DNA of 64,000 nucleotides from Kurthia senegalensis (GTDB taxonomy: Bacteria > Bacillota > Bacilli > Bacillales_A > Planococcaceae), in assembly GCF_000285595.1 (NCBI RefSeq), contig NZ_HE611065.1, positions 218,124-282,123 of the forward strand, given 5' to 3'. Every line of letters starts with the position of its first letter. Within the stretch, counting starts at the first letter, position 1. Below, piece after piece: positions 48,125-58,023 of this stretch. A model generated the notes under the pieces. That model was not told the origin of the DNA. It was given only the letters and a program-made list of their open reading frames with translations, and made no database searches. Made by a program: the position numbers and the translations under genes.

Positions 48125-48898
48125 TTATTGCCCCTTAAACACTGGCTTGCGCTTTTCTATGAACGCTGTAATGCCTTCTTTTGCGTCTTCCGTTTGGAAA
48201 CATTGAGCAAATTGTTTTGCTTCTGATTCCAACGTTTCTTTTAGATTCGGCGCATCGCCTAAACGTAATAGGTCAATTGCAGCTTTCAAAGCGAGTGGAC
48301 TCTTTGCAGCCATTTTTTGAGCTTGAGCCATCGCTCGTTCAAAAATTTCTTCTTCTGGGTAATGCGCATTTGCAAGTCCCCATTGCACTGCTTCCTCACC
48401 CGTTAAAGGCTCGCTCGTAAACATCATTTCTGCTGCTTTCGCAAGCCCTACGTGGTGTGGTAAGCGCTGTGTACCGCCGTATCCAGGGATAAGGCCAAGG
48501 TTTAATTCAGGTAAGCCAAGTTTTGCATTTGTTGCGACATATCGGATATGGCAGCTCATGGCTAATTCCAAACCTCCACCTAGCGCTGCACCATGAATGG
48601 CAGCAACGACAGGTTTCTCGAATGTTTCAATTTTTCTGAAAATTTTATGCACAGACATGGTTCTCTCATGCATGTCATCGAGCGTTTTCACTTGTGTAAA
48701 CTCTTTGATGTCTGCTCCTGCTGAGAAGAAACGTCCTTCTCCTTTAATAAGAACAACACGTGTATCCGCATCTTTTTCAAGTGCCTCAAACACTTCATTA
48801 AGTTCCACGATGAGCGAATAATTCAAAGCGTTTGCAGGCGGTTTTTCAATCGTAACAATTGAAACGTGCCCATCTCTCGTTAGTTGTAGTAAGCTCAT
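48125..48898 (-). CDS. fadB: Enoyl-CoA hydratase (crotonase family)
   Basis: 257 residues. The oxyanion-hole signature A-A-I-H-G-A-A-L-G-G-G-L-E-L-A lies near residue 100 and the catalytic glutamate in L-P-E-L-N-L-G-L-I-P-G-Y-G-G-T-Q-R. Hydrates 2-enoyl-CoA in beta-oxidation; position (after fadR) matches B. subtilis fadB/ysiB. Crotonase relatives do other reactions, but context favours hydratase. Confidence 0.9.
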   Translation of the reverse strand: MSLLQLTRDGHVSIVTIEKPPANALNYSLIVELNEVFEALEKDADTRVVLIKGEGRFFSAGADIKEFTQVKTLDDMHERTMSVHKIFRKIETFEKPVVAAIHGAALGGGLELAMSCHIRYVATNAKLGLPELNLGLIPGYGGTQRLPHHVGLAKAAEMMFTSEPLTGEEAVQWGLANAHYPEEEIFERAMAQAQKMAAKSPLALKAAIDLLRLGDAPNLKETLESEAKQFAQCFQTEDAKEGITAFIEKRKPVFKGQ

Positions 48899-48947
48899 TC
48901 GCTTTCCCTCCTAATATGTAACAACGAAGCCGAAGCTTCGTTGAATA

Positions 48948-49529
48948 CTATGACTTAATACCATTCAGTAACAGTTCATAAACGTTAGGTGCAATAGCGA
49001 GTAAATCGAATTTCTGATCTTTCATCACCCATGAAGTTGTAATTTCATCGATAGAACCAAAAATACATTGTCTCGCCAAACGAATGTCCATATCCTTTTT
49101 GAATTCCCCACTTTCAACGCCTTCTAAAAGAATTTGATCAATCATCATCAAATAGCCTTTTAAAATGTCGTTAATTTGTGTGCGAACTTCTTTATTAGAT
49201 TGACGTAATTCTAGCTGCGTAACGATTCCAAGATGTTTGTTATCCGTTTGAACTTTAAAGTGACTTTCAATCATCAGTAACAGTTTTTCAGAAGCGGTGT
49301 GATCTGCACTCAATATGCGTGACAGTCGCTCTTTAAATACTGCCATTTTTTCTTCAAAAACGGAGATTAAAATATCCTCTTTATTTTTGAAGTATAAATA
49401 AATTGTGCCATCGGCAACGCCAGCTTGCTTCGCAATCTTCGAAACTTGTGCCTGATGATAGCCGTTTTCTGCAATGACAATCACTGCAGCATCAATTATT
49501 TGCTTATACTTCGGCTTGTCTTTCTTCAC
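48948..49529 (-). CDS. fadR: TetR-family regulator, FadR-like
   Basis: 193 residues. The DNA-binding helix-turn-helix is at about 10-55 (I-A-E-N-G-Y-H-Q-A-Q-V-S-K-I-A-K-Q-A-G), typical of TetR. FadR of Bacillus represses fatty-acid degradation genes and is released by long-chain acyl-CoA. A palindrome matching the FadR box lies 27-44 bases upstream, so it probably regulates itself. Confidence 0.88.
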   Translation of the reverse strand: MKKDKPKYKQIIDAAVIVIAENGYHQAQVSKIAKQAGVADGTIYLYFKNKEDILISVFEEKMAVFKERLSRILSADHTASEKLLLMIESHFKVQTDNKHLGIVTQLELRQSNKEVRTQINDILKGYLMMIDQILLEGVESGEFKKDMDIRLARQCIFGSIDEITTSWVMKDQKFDLLAIAPNVYELLLNGIKS

Positions 49530-49555
49530 TTTATATCACCACCATATCCGAAAAA

Positions 49556-49573
49556 TGAATGGTTATTCATTCA
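49556..49573. promoter_or_regulatory. FadR-like operator
   Basis: TGAATGGTTATTCATTCA is an 18-base near-palindrome that agrees with the B. subtilis FadR box (TGAATGA-T-TCATTCA). It lies downstream of the -10 of the fadR promoter, where binding should block initiation. Confidence 0.7.
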
Positions 49574-49580
49574 CATCTTT

Positions 49581-49610
49581 ATGATAAATGTTCACGATCT
49601 ATTTTGTCAA
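49581..49610 (-). promoter_or_regulatory. fadR internal promoter
   Basis: TTGACA and TATCAT separated by 18 bases on the minus strand. The -35 overlaps the lcfA stop codon. It would drive fadR-fadB-etfB-etfA apart from lcfA. Confidence 0.7.
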
Positions 49611-51319
49611 GCGAGGTTACCACTTTGTTTCGCTTTTTCTTCATCGACTAATTGACGGCGTAAAATTTTACCGACAGCTGTCTTCGGTAACTCTTCTCTA
49701 AACTCATATATACGTGGTACTTTATACGGAGCTAAATTTTTTCGACAGTACGTATTCAGCTCATCGTTCGTAGCTGTTGCCCCTTCTTTTAACACGATAA
49801 ATGCTTTAACCGTTTCCCCTCGATATGGGTCTGGTACGCCAACAACGACACATTCTTGTATCGCTTCATGTTCATACAATACTTCTTCTACTTCTCGTGG
49901 ATAAATATTGTAGCCACCCGCAATAATAATATCTTTCTTCCGGTCGACGACGAAGAAATAGCCATTCTCGTCCATATAACCCATATCACCTGTTAACAAC
50001 CAGCCATCGCGTAGCGTTTGCTCCGTTTCTTCCGGTCGATTCCAGTATCCCTTCATAACTTGTGGTCCTTTAACGCACAATTCTCCAACTTCTCCGATAG
50101 CTAATTCTGTCATCGTTGAAACGTCCATAATTGCTGCATCTGTATCTGGCCACGGTACCCCTATAGATCCTTTCACACGCGTATCTTCAAATAAGAAGTT
50201 ACTATGTGTTACAGGTGAAGACTCGGTTAAACCATATCCTTCTACAAGCTTGCCACCTGTCACCGCTTCAAAACGATCTTGAATTTCTACTGGTAACGGT
50301 GCTGAACCACTAATACATGCTTTGATAGATGACAAATCATATTTTTCTAAATCTGGATGATTTAAAATGCCAATATAAATTGTCGGTGCACCTGGGAACA
50401 ACGTCGGATGATGCTTGTCGATTGTTTTCAACATTTCGGTCGCATCAAACTTCGGTACGAGTAACATTTTGAACCCCATCATAACGCTTAACGTAAGAAC
50501 AGTCGTCATCCCATATACGTGGAAAAACGGCAACACACCCATCACGACATCCGGTTCGCGCTCCTCTTCTGGAATATGATAATCCGTCGTCCATAACTCG
50601 CATGACTGAACGTTCGACACGATGTTTCGATGCGTTAACATAACGCCTTTCGGGAATCCTGTCGTTCCGCCTGTGTATTGTAATAATACGAGATCATTGT
50701 AAAAATCGAATTCCGGATCTTTCGGAAGAGCGGTAGCAGAAGCGACACGTAATATTTCGGGGAATAGATGTGTATTCCCTCCGTGCTTCACTGCTACTTT
50801 GAAACCGTATTCTTTTTTCTGTATGAACGGATATACGAGATTTTTCGGGAACGGCAAGAAATCTTTAATGCCTGTCACGACAATATTTTGTAAATCCGTA
50901 TCTTTCCAAACTTTCATAATACGTGGATATAAAATATCCAATGTCACAATCAGTTTTGCCCCTGAATCTTTTAACTGATACGCAACTTCTCTTTCTGTAT
51001 ACAATGGATTTGTCATCACGACGGTACATCCTGCATACATCGCACCGAAGAAGCTAATTACTGCTTGCGGTGTGTTCGGTAACATAATCGCTACTCGGTC
51101 CCCTTTTTGTAACCCTAAATCTTTTAAGTAATTAGCAAATTTATACGCATACTCTCGTAACTCTTTGAAGCGAATATCTTTCCCCATAAAATGAATCGCC
51201 ACATTGTCCGGTGTTCGATCGGCTACTTCAGTTAAATATTGTTGCAAAGGAATTTCACGATACTGCAGTGAAGTTGCCATTTGCTCCGGATAATTTTTCA
51301 ACCAAATTTTTTCCGTCAC
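49607..51319 (-). CDS. lcfA: Long-chain fatty-acid-CoA ligase
   Basis: 570 residues with the AMP-binding motif Y-T-G-G-T-T-G-F-P-K-G-V-M-L-T-H near residue 200 and the adenylation contacts Y-G-L-T-E-S and T-G-D-M-G-Y. Activates fatty acids with CoA before beta-oxidation. GTG at 51319 after AAGGGG is preferred: a TTGAAA-17-TATACT promoter at 51362-51390 would start transcription just upstream, inside the longer frame to 51394. Confidence 0.9.
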   Translation of the reverse strand: MTEKIWLKNYPEQMATSLQYREIPLQQYLTEVADRTPDNVAIHFMGKDIRFKELREYAYKFANYLKDLGLQKGDRVAIMLPNTPQAVISFFGAMYAGCTVVMTNPLYTEREVAYQLKDSGAKLIVTLDILYPRIMKVWKDTDLQNIVVTGIKDFLPFPKNLVYPFIQKKEYGFKVAVKHGGNTHLFPEILRVASATALPKDPEFDFYNDLVLLQYTGGTTGFPKGVMLTHRNIVSNVQSCELWTTDYHIPEEEREPDVVMGVLPFFHVYGMTTVLTLSVMMGFKMLLVPKFDATEMLKTIDKHHPTLFPGAPTIYIGILNHPDLEKYDLSSIKACISGSAPLPVEIQDRFEAVTGGKLVEGYGLTESSPVTHSNFLFEDTRVKGSIGVPWPDTDAAIMDVSTMTELAIGEVGELCVKGPQVMKGYWNRPEETEQTLRDGWLLTGDMGYMDENGYFFVVDRKKDIIIAGGYNIYPREVEEVLYEHEAIQECVVVGVPDPYRGETVKAFIVLKEGATATNDELNTYCRKNLAPYKVPRIYEFREELPKTAVGKILRRQLVDEEKAKQSGNLA

Positions 51320-51361
51320 TTGCGCCACCCCTTTGTCATAAATTGTTAAAAACTTACTTTC

Positions 51362-51390
51362 AGTATAACGAATGGATGCTTCCCTTTCAA
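51362..51390 (-). promoter_or_regulatory. lcfA promoter
   Basis: TTGAAA and TATACT separated by 17 bases, about 43 bases before the GTG start of lcfA. No FadR-like palindrome is visible next to it. Confidence 0.65.
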
Positions 51391-51492
51391 TCATTTATTA
51401 TAATTATTACGTTTTTTCGAGAAAAAAATGTTTTTTAATAGAATTTAATCGTTTTATCATCTCCTGATAAAGGTTCATTTAAATGAAGACAT

Positions 51493-51529
51493 AAAAAATC
51501 TCGAAACCGATATCGATTTCGAGATTTTT
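51493..51529 (-). terminator. mutS2-yshE terminator
   Basis: AAAAATCTCGAAA and TTTCGAGATTTTT form a strong stem with a T-run on the minus strand after the DUF350 gene. Confidence 0.85.
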
Positions 51530-51547
51530 AGAAAAAGGAGATGTTCG

Positions 51548-51958
51548 TTATGGAATGTTTGCACCAATAACAAATGACAGACCGACAGAAATTGTAAAGG
51601 AAATAAAACCGACTGCTCGGTTATCTTTCGCAATTTCCTTGTCCACATCAATCGTTGGCGTCACAAATTCAAAAAGAAAGTAAGCAAGGATTAATAAGAC
51701 AAATCCAAACATTCCCCAGCCGATTGTCGTAAGTAATGTAGAATGACTTTCAATCGAATAACGAAATACGTTACAGATTCCTAAAATTTTACCGCCTGTC
51801 GCTAAAGAGACCGCTACATTTCCTGCTTTAATTTGTTGCCAGTTATTGTACTTTGTCACGACTTCAAATAAAGCCATCGACACGATTAAACATAAAATAA
51901 CGACCGTATAATAACCCGTCATTTCGACGATTGGATAGTGCCAAAAAGAATCCATCAC
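51548..51958 (-). CDS. DUF350 membrane protein, YshE-like
   Basis: 136 residues with four hydrophobic helices (about 15-33, 50-65, 80-98, 117-135). DUF350 proteins are small inner-membrane proteins of unknown function. It lies 15 bases after mutS2, the order in B. subtilis (mutSB-yshE). Confidence 0.85.
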   Translation of the reverse strand: MMDSFWHYPIVEMTGYYTVVILCLIVSMALFEVVTKYNNWQQIKAGNVAVSLATGGKILGICNVFRYSIESHSTLLTTIGWGMFGFVLLILAYFLFEFVTPTIDVDKEIAKDNRAVGFISFTISVGLSFVIGANIP

Positions 51959-51973
51959 GTTCCCCCTTACACA

Positions 51974-54343
51974 TTATTTAAATTCAACGATGGTAACACC
52001 GTACCCGCCTTCGCTTGCACTACCAAAATGATAGCCTTTTACACGAGGATGGCGTTTTAATAATTGTTGAATGCCTTCACGTAAAGCACCTGTTCCTTTA
52101 CCGTGAATAATTGATACTTGGTGATAATTAGATAGTAATGCATCGTCTAAATATTTTTCTGTGCGATGCATCGCATCTTCATAACGCTCACCACGTAAAT
52201 CTAGTTCAAGTTTTACTGCTTGGCTACGATTTCTTACGGTCGAAACGCTCACCGTATCTTTCGTTTTTTCAGGTTTGATATATTGTAAATCATCTTCTGG
52301 TAATTTCATTTTTAAAATACCGATTTGAACGACCCAATCACCGGTTTTATCTCGGTCAATCAATGTACCACGTTGACCATAACTTAGCACTTTCACTTCA
52401 TCTCCAACTCGGAGTTGCTTAGCACGCGCATTTTGTTGGCGTTGTTTTTTCAAAATACGATTTTCTTGTGCTGGCGCAGCACCTTCCAATCGTTTTCGAG
52501 CATCGATAATTTCATGTTCTTTAACTGCTTTATTCGCACGATGTTGCATTTTGTGCAACTCGTCAATTACTTCTTCCGCTTCTCGCTTCGCTTCTTCGAC
52601 AATTTTACGTGCTTTCTCTTTTGCCTTGTTTTCTAACGTTTCTTTCTTCGCTTCGTATTCTGCCATTTGCGCATCAAGATCTGCACGTAACTCATTCGCT
52701 TCTTCTAAAAGACGGGCAGTTTCTTCTGCATCTTTTTCCGCTTCTAAACGAGATGTTTCAAGTGAAGCAATCATTGACTCAACTTCATGCGTTTCCGTTC
52801 CGGTAAAGGCTTTTGAAGCTTCGATAATATGTTCTGGTAAGCCTAATCGTTTTGAAATTTCAAAAGCGTTCGAGCGACCTGGTACACCAATTAATAAACG
52901 ATATGTCGGGCTCAACGTATCCACATTGAACTCCATACTTGCGTTAATAACACCTGGTCGATTGTATCCGTATGCTTTTAATTCTGGATAATGGGTCGTC
53001 GCCATAACACGTGCCCCGCGTCCGTGCACTTCATCTAAAATAGAAATCGCTAATGCGGCACCTTCTTGCGGGTCTGTCCCTGCACCTAACTCATCGAAAA
53101 GAACGAGGGAACGGTCGTCGAATTGTTTCAAAATCTCTACGATGTTCACCATGTGACTAGAGAACGTAGATAAACTTTGTTCAATCGACTGCTCATCCCC
53201 AATATCCGCAAATAGTTGCGTGAATACAGACAGTTCCGAACCGTCCAATGCTGGAATTGGTAAACCTGCTTGTGCCATTAATGTGCATAAGCCAATCGTT
53301 TTTAATGAGACGGTTTTACCACCTGTATTAGGACCTGTAACAACGATCGTCGTAATGTCATCTCCAAATTCGATATCATTCGCAACAGCTGTTTCTGCGT
53401 CAAGTAGTGGATGGCGTGCTTTCGTTAATTTCATATAGCCACGGTCGTTCATAATAGGCATCGTACATTTATTCGCTTGACCGTATTTTGCTTTTGCTAA
53501 GACGACGTCAATCGCAGCTAAAATTTGAACGAGTACGAATAAACTATGTGCGACTTCTTGTACTTTGCTTGATAGTTCTAATAAAATGCGATCAATTTCT
53601 GCTTTTTCTTTTACTTTTAAGTTTTGAATTTCATTATTCGCTTGTACGACTGCATCTGGTTCGATGTAAAGCGTTTGGCCTGATGCGGATTGGTCATGAA
53701 TCACACCACCATAATGACTACGATATTCAGCTTTTACTGGAATAACAAAACGATCGTTTCGTAATGTAATAATCGAATCCGACAACATTTTAGCTGCCGC
53801 ACTACCTCTCGTTAAACTCGCTAAACGATCACGTACGCGTCCTTCTTGTGTACGTAATTGCGTACGAATGCCACGCAATGCTTGGCTCGCTGAATCCATC
53901 ACTTTTGCATTATCGTCAATACAACTATTAATCTCATGTTGTAAGCCGGTTAAAATAGGCAATTCTTCTTTTTTTGCAATGAATAAAGGAATCTCAATTT
54001 CATTGTCCGCTTCGATGACTTCAATGAATTCACGGAAAATACGACTAGCACGAATCGTACTTGAAATTTCCATTAATTCTTTCGGGCTTAAAATCCCACC
54101 GATTTGTGCACGACGAGCGTGTGGACGTATATCAAAAATCCCACCCATCGGTACCGACCCTTTAATGCGTAAAATAGATAACCCTTCATCCATTTCTTCT
54201 AATAAACTTTGTACTTCTTCTAATGTCGTAGCAGGTGCTAATTTTTCTAATCCTTCTTGTCCTAAAGAACAAGTTGCATATTTAGCGACTTGTTCTCGTA
54301 CTTTATCAAATTCTAGTGTTTTCAATGCGCGTTGTGCGATCAT
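51974..54343 (-). CDS. mutS2: MutS2 endonuclease
   Basis: 789 residues. Walker A G-P-N-T-G-G-K-T near residue 334, Walker B V-L-F-D-E-L-G-A-G-T-D-P, then a long coiled coil (about 510-630) and a C-terminal Smr nuclease domain with L-D-L-R-G-E-R and H-G-K-G-T-G. MutS2 rescues collided ribosomes and limits recombination in Bacillales. Confidence 0.95.
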   Translation of the reverse strand: MIAQRALKTLEFDKVREQVAKYATCSLGQEGLEKLAPATTLEEVQSLLEEMDEGLSILRIKGSVPMGGIFDIRPHARRAQIGGILSPKELMEISSTIRASRIFREFIEVIEADNEIEIPLFIAKKEELPILTGLQHEINSCIDDNAKVMDSASQALRGIRTQLRTQEGRVRDRLASLTRGSAAAKMLSDSIITLRNDRFVIPVKAEYRSHYGGVIHDQSASGQTLYIEPDAVVQANNEIQNLKVKEKAEIDRILLELSSKVQEVAHSLFVLVQILAAIDVVLAKAKYGQANKCTMPIMNDRGYMKLTKARHPLLDAETAVANDIEFGDDITTIVVTGPNTGGKTVSLKTIGLCTLMAQAGLPIPALDGSELSVFTQLFADIGDEQSIEQSLSTFSSHMVNIVEILKQFDDRSLVLFDELGAGTDPQEGAALAISILDEVHGRGARVMATTHYPELKAYGYNRPGVINASMEFNVDTLSPTYRLLIGVPGRSNAFEISKRLGLPEHIIEASKAFTGTETHEVESMIASLETSRLEAEKDAEETARLLEEANELRADLDAQMAEYEAKKETLENKAKEKARKIVEEAKREAEEVIDELHKMQHRANKAVKEHEIIDARKRLEGAAPAQENRILKKQRQQNARAKQLRVGDEVKVLSYGQRGTLIDRDKTGDWVVQIGILKMKLPEDDLQYIKPEKTKDTVSVSTVRNRSQAVKLELDLRGERYEDAMHRTEKYLDDALLSNYHQVSIIHGKGTGALREGIQQLLKRHPRVKGYHFGSASEGGYGVTIVEFK

Positions 54344-54373
54344 TCAAAACACCTCCTTCATCTATGTTGTCCG

Positions 54374-56083
54374 CTATTTTTCTTTGTTTATAAACGCAAG
54401 GAAACGATCTAAGTCCCATGTGTTCACAATCATATCTTTATGAAGCCATGCTTTTTGAGCATATTTCGTTCCGATATCCATATAGCGTAATTGTTCAATT
54501 GCATGTGCATCTGTATTAATCGCCACTGGCACACCAGCAGCTGCCGCCATCTCTAAATGTTCCACACATAAATCAAGGCGATATGGATTTGCATTCAACT
54601 CTAAAATTTTACCATATTCTTTCGCCCATTGGATAAGTTGTGCCATATTTGGATTGTAGCCGTCACGTTGATGAATGACTCGACCTGTTGGATGTGCAAT
54701 CATATCTACGTGTGGATTTTTCAGTGCATTGTGCAATCTTTCCATAATTTTCTCTTGCGGTTGAGAGAAACTTGAGTGAATTGACGCAATAACGAAGTCT
54801 AAGCCTTCCATAACGACATCGTCAAAATCAAGTGAACCGTCTGGTAAAATGTCCATCTCCGTTCCTCTTAATAAATGGAAATCTTTATGCGTATGGTTGA
54901 ATGCTAAAATTTCTTCTTTTTGTTGTTCTAATCGCTCAGGTGTTAAACCATTCGCTACTTTTAAATATTGTGAATGGTCGGTAATGACTGCATAATGATA
55001 CCCGCGGTCAATTAATGCTTCGCCCATTTCTTGTACGGTATGCGCTCCATCAGACCACGTCGTATGCATATGCAAGTCTGATTGAATATCCGATAGTTGT
55101 ACGAGATCGTCAATTTCACTATGACGTTCAAATTCTGCATGTCCTGCACGTAGCGTCGGTGGAATGAATGGCAAATCGAAATGTTCGAAAAATGCCTTTT
55201 CCGTTTCAAACGTAAGAACTGAGCCATCCGCTTGTTCTACCCCATATTCACTAATTTTTTCATTACGTTCTTTCGCAAGTTGGCGCATGCGAACATTATG
55301 CTCTTTTGATCCTGTAAAATGATGCAAAGCTGTTGGATATTCAGCATCTGTTACGATACGAAAATCAACATTCGCTGGGTCATCGCCTTGTAATACGAAT
55401 GAGATTTTCGTATCACCTGCCGCAATGACTTCTGAATAATTCATTTTCTCCATTAGTTGCTCTTTCACGACAAGAGGCTCTGAAGATGCAATGATAAAGT
55501 CGACATCTTTGCTCGTTTCTGTCACACGACGGAATGATCCCGCAACAGAAAAACGATCAATTTCATCAATTTTTTCTAGCACACGGTTGATATCCTTCAC
55601 ATTTTCTTCTAGCTGCCAAATCGGATGACGCTCTGAACGTTGCCCAAACGTTTCAAGCTCTTTTAATAATTTTTCGACTGTCTTCTTACCGAATCCTGCC
55701 AGTTCACCGACTTTCCCTGACTCACATGCTTCTTTTAAACTTTCTGCAGAATCTACTCCGAGCTCTTGGTATAACTTCGCAATTTTTTTGCCACCAAGAC
55801 CTGGAATTTTCAATAGTAATGGAAGTCCTACAGGAATTTCTTCTTTTAATGATTGTAAATCTGTCGAAACACCCGTTTCAAGTAAATCATGAATAACGGC
55901 TGCTGTCCCTTTACCGATTCCTTTAATTTTCGTCACATCATCCATTTCTTCGATGCTTCTCGGATCATTTTCAAGTGCAGCAGCTGCTTTACGAAATGCA
56001 GAAATTTTAAATGGGTTTTCTCCTTTTAATTCTAAATATGTCGCTATCGTTTCTAATGTTTGAATGATTTTCTTTTTATTCAT
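54374..56083 (-). CDS. polX: DNA polymerase/3'-5' exonuclease PolX
   Basis: 569 residues. Helix-hairpin-helix and pol-beta-like nucleotidyltransferase domain (V-A-G-S-F-R-R, D-V-D-F-I) occupy the first half; the C-terminal PHP exonuclease has D-L-H-M-H-T-T-W-S-D-G and H-P-T-G. Base-excision repair synthesis. ATG at 56083 with AAGGGCG upstream; the frame to 56101 has no site. Confidence 0.93.
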   Translation of the reverse strand: MNKKKIIQTLETIATYLELKGENPFKISAFRKAAAALENDPRSIEEMDDVTKIKGIGKGTAAVIHDLLETGVSTDLQSLKEEIPVGLPLLLKIPGLGGKKIAKLYQELGVDSAESLKEACESGKVGELAGFGKKTVEKLLKELETFGQRSERHPIWQLEENVKDINRVLEKIDEIDRFSVAGSFRRVTETSKDVDFIIASSEPLVVKEQLMEKMNYSEVIAAGDTKISFVLQGDDPANVDFRIVTDAEYPTALHHFTGSKEHNVRMRQLAKERNEKISEYGVEQADGSVLTFETEKAFFEHFDLPFIPPTLRAGHAEFERHSEIDDLVQLSDIQSDLHMHTTWSDGAHTVQEMGEALIDRGYHYAVITDHSQYLKVANGLTPERLEQQKEEILAFNHTHKDFHLLRGTEMDILPDGSLDFDDVVMEGLDFVIASIHSSFSQPQEKIMERLHNALKNPHVDMIAHPTGRVIHQRDGYNPNMAQLIQWAKEYGKILELNANPYRLDLCVEHLEMAAAAGVPVAINTDAHAIEQLRYMDIGTKYAQKAWLHKDMIVNTWDLDRFLAFINKEK

Positions 56084-56101
56084 AATCAATCGCCCTTTCA
56101 C

Positions 56102-56138
56102 AAAAAAGGGACGTCCACAATCGTAGACGCCCGCTTTT
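56102..56138 (-). terminator. Hairpin between cvpA and polX
   Basis: GGGCGTC pairs with GACGTCCC around a short loop and is followed by TTTTTT on the minus strand, right after the cvpA stop. Confidence 0.75.
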
Positions 56139-56143
56139 CATAA

Positions 56144-56683
56144 TTATTTCACATAAACGAACCACAAATGTTGGAACATTGTCGAAATGAGTGGTGTATA
56201 TTTGAGTATTAAATTTGTTAAAATAGAGTTATCTACAAATTGTTGCACTCGCTCTACTGGAATCAATGCTACAATGTAAAGAATGAAAAATAGCATGATA
56301 TATACTTGTACTAAACCTAAAATACCACCTAAGAAACGGTTGAAGGCTCCTAATACCGGTATGTATTGTACGAAGTTAAACAAGGATGCAATCAGTTTGA
56401 ATAGAAACTTCACGACGAAGAAAATCAGCACGAATGCTAACATGTTATAGAAGGTTTGCATTAAATCTGCACCTTCCATTCCAAACTTCATCGACGTCGC
56501 ATCACTAATTGTTGGATACGGAACGAGGAGAACGAATTGCTCTGCTAATGCTTTATAACCTAGCGATGCAATGACGACACTCACAACGAGACCTGCTAAA
56601 TTAACGAGTTGATAAAGTACTCCTCGACCGACGCCAGTAAAAATACCAGCAATTAAAATTATTATAATGATTAAATCAATCAT
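56144..56683 (-). CDS. CvpA family membrane protein (YshB)
   Basis: 179 residues with four membrane helices. The CvpA pattern (D-L-I-I-I-I-I-L at the start, G-x-x-x-G near residue 18) is present. Named for colicin V production in E. coli; function here unknown. Overlaps zapA by 8 bases. Confidence 0.85.
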   Translation of the reverse strand: MIDLIIIIILIAGIFTGVGRGVLYQLVNLAGLVVSVVIASLGYKALAEQFVLLVPYPTISDATSMKFGMEGADLMQTFYNMLAFVLIFFVVKFLFKLIASLFNFVQYIPVLGAFNRFLGGILGLVQVYIMLFFILYIVALIPVERVQQFVDNSILTNLILKYTPLISTMFQHLWFVYVK

Positions 56684-56954
56684 TCACGTCATCCTTTGAT
56701 TTTTGAAGTTGTCGTTCTAATTTCTCCAATTTAGCAGCTAACTTAACTGCATCATTCACAGCATTTACAGCTGTTAACACGGCTAACTTGGTCGTATCTA
56801 AAGAAGGGTTTGCTTTACGAATCGTTTGCATTTGTTCATCTACAATAACGGCAACATCTTTCATATGCGCTACAGATTCCACACCGACCATTTGATAAAG
56901 TTGCCCATAAATTTTCACAGATGTGCGATTCAAATTATGTTCTGTCAATGTCAT
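56676..56954 (-). CDS. zapA: Cell-division protein ZapA
   Basis: 92 residues. ZapA binds and bundles FtsZ at midcell. V-K-I-Y-G-Q-L-Y-Q-M-V-G begins the globular part; the C-terminus is a coiled coil (K-L-A-A-K-L-E-K-L-E). First gene of the zapA-cvpA transcript. Confidence 0.9.
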   Translation of the reverse strand: MTLTEHNLNRTSVKIYGQLYQMVGVESVAHMKDVAVIVDEQMQTIRKANPSLDTTKLAVLTAVNAVNDAVKLAAKLEKLERQLQKSKDDVND

Positions 56955-57037
56955 TCCCTCCTTTTAAATCCTATGATTAATAATACCATGAAACACTTCT
57001 TTATGTGAATAATCTACTACAGAAAGGACTACAAAAA

Positions 57038-57967
57038 ATGTCTACAATCGTATTAAAGTTATCAACTGAGGAACAACAAAAAGTTCACGCGTATTATGAG
57101 GGAGTTGCTGTACCAACGAATGCTCCTGGTGCTATCTTTATGGCAAAGACAGCACACGCTGTTGTAACGTCTTACAAATCAGGTAAAGTGATGTTTCAAG
57201 GAACAGAAGCCGAACAAGAGGCTGCACGTTTTGATGACGTCGTTGTCACACCTAAAGTTGCAACAAAAGGAGATCCATTACCCGCAGATTTCGCTAAAAT
57301 GAGTGTCATCGGTTCAGATGAAACAGGTACAGGCGATTATTTCGGCCCAATGACGGTCGCTGCTGTTTTTATTCCTGCTAATAAAATCGATTTAGTTCAA
57401 CAACTCGGCGTAAAAGATTCGAAAATGCTAACCGATGCCAAAATGCGTGAAATCGCTCCTATTTTAATGGAAAACGTCGTGTATAGTGTCTTAACATTAC
57501 ATAACGACAAATACAATAAAGTGAAAAATCAAGGCTGGTCTCAAGGTAAAATTAAAGCATTACTTCATAACCAAGCAATCAAACATGTATTAACGAAAAT
57601 GGAACCAACAAAACCGGACTATATTTTAATTGATCAGTTTGAAGAACGCGATACGTATTATCGTCATATTCAAGAAGAAAAAATAATCGTTCGAGAAAAT
57701 GTCCTCTTTTCAACGAAAGCAGAGCAGCTACACGTAGCCGTGGCGACCGCTTCTATTATTGCTCGTTTTGCCTTTTTAAGTGGCATGGACCAACTTAGTT
57801 CAAAACTCGGTATTGAACTACCGAAAGGTGCCGGTCATAAAGTAGATGAAATTGCAGCAAACATTTTACTTTCACAAGGTGAAGACGTATTACAGTCCGT
57901 AACGAAATGGCATTTCGCTAATACGACGAAAGCGTCTCGCATCGCTTCTAAAAAGCGTATGATTTAA
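57038..57967 (+). CDS. rnhC: Ribonuclease HIII
   Basis: 309 residues. RNase HIII cleaves RNA in RNA-DNA hybrids. The N-terminal TBP-like substrate domain (about 1-80) is followed by the catalytic core with G-S-D-E-T-G-T-G-D-Y-F-G near residue 90 and G-V-K-D-S-K-M near 125. ATG at 57038 after AGAAAGGA; a GTG at 57005 has no site. Divergent from zapA as in B. subtilis. Confidence 0.93.
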   Translation: MSTIVLKLSTEEQQKVHAYYEGVAVPTNAPGAIFMAKTAHAVVTSYKSGKVMFQGTEAEQEAARFDDVVVTPKVATKGDPLPADFAKMSVIGSDETGTGDYFGPMTVAAVFIPANKIDLVQQLGVKDSKMLTDAKMREIAPILMENVVYSVLTLHNDKYNKVKNQGWSQGKIKALLHNQAIKHVLTKMEPTKPDYILIDQFEERDTYYRHIQEEKIIVRENVLFSTKAEQLHVAVATASIIARFAFLSGMDQLSSKLGIELPKGAGHKVDEIAANILLSQGEDVLQSVTKWHFANTTKASRIASKKRMI

Positions 57968-57978
57968 TACATGACATA

Positions 57979-58010
57979 GAAAAAAGCCCTCGACACTCGA
58001 GGGCTTTTTC
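57979..58010 (+). terminator. rnhC terminator
   Basis: AAAGCCCTCGA and TCGAGGGCTTT form a perfect stem with a 3-base loop, followed by TTTCTTTTT. Confidence 0.9.
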
Positions 58011-58023
58011 TTTTTCAATCATG

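Noticed and set aside
48918..48943. AACGAAGC/GCTTCGTT stem-loop between fadR and fadB as a terminator
   Set aside because: Good stem but no T-run on the minus strand; more likely an mRNA-processing or stability hairpin, or chance.
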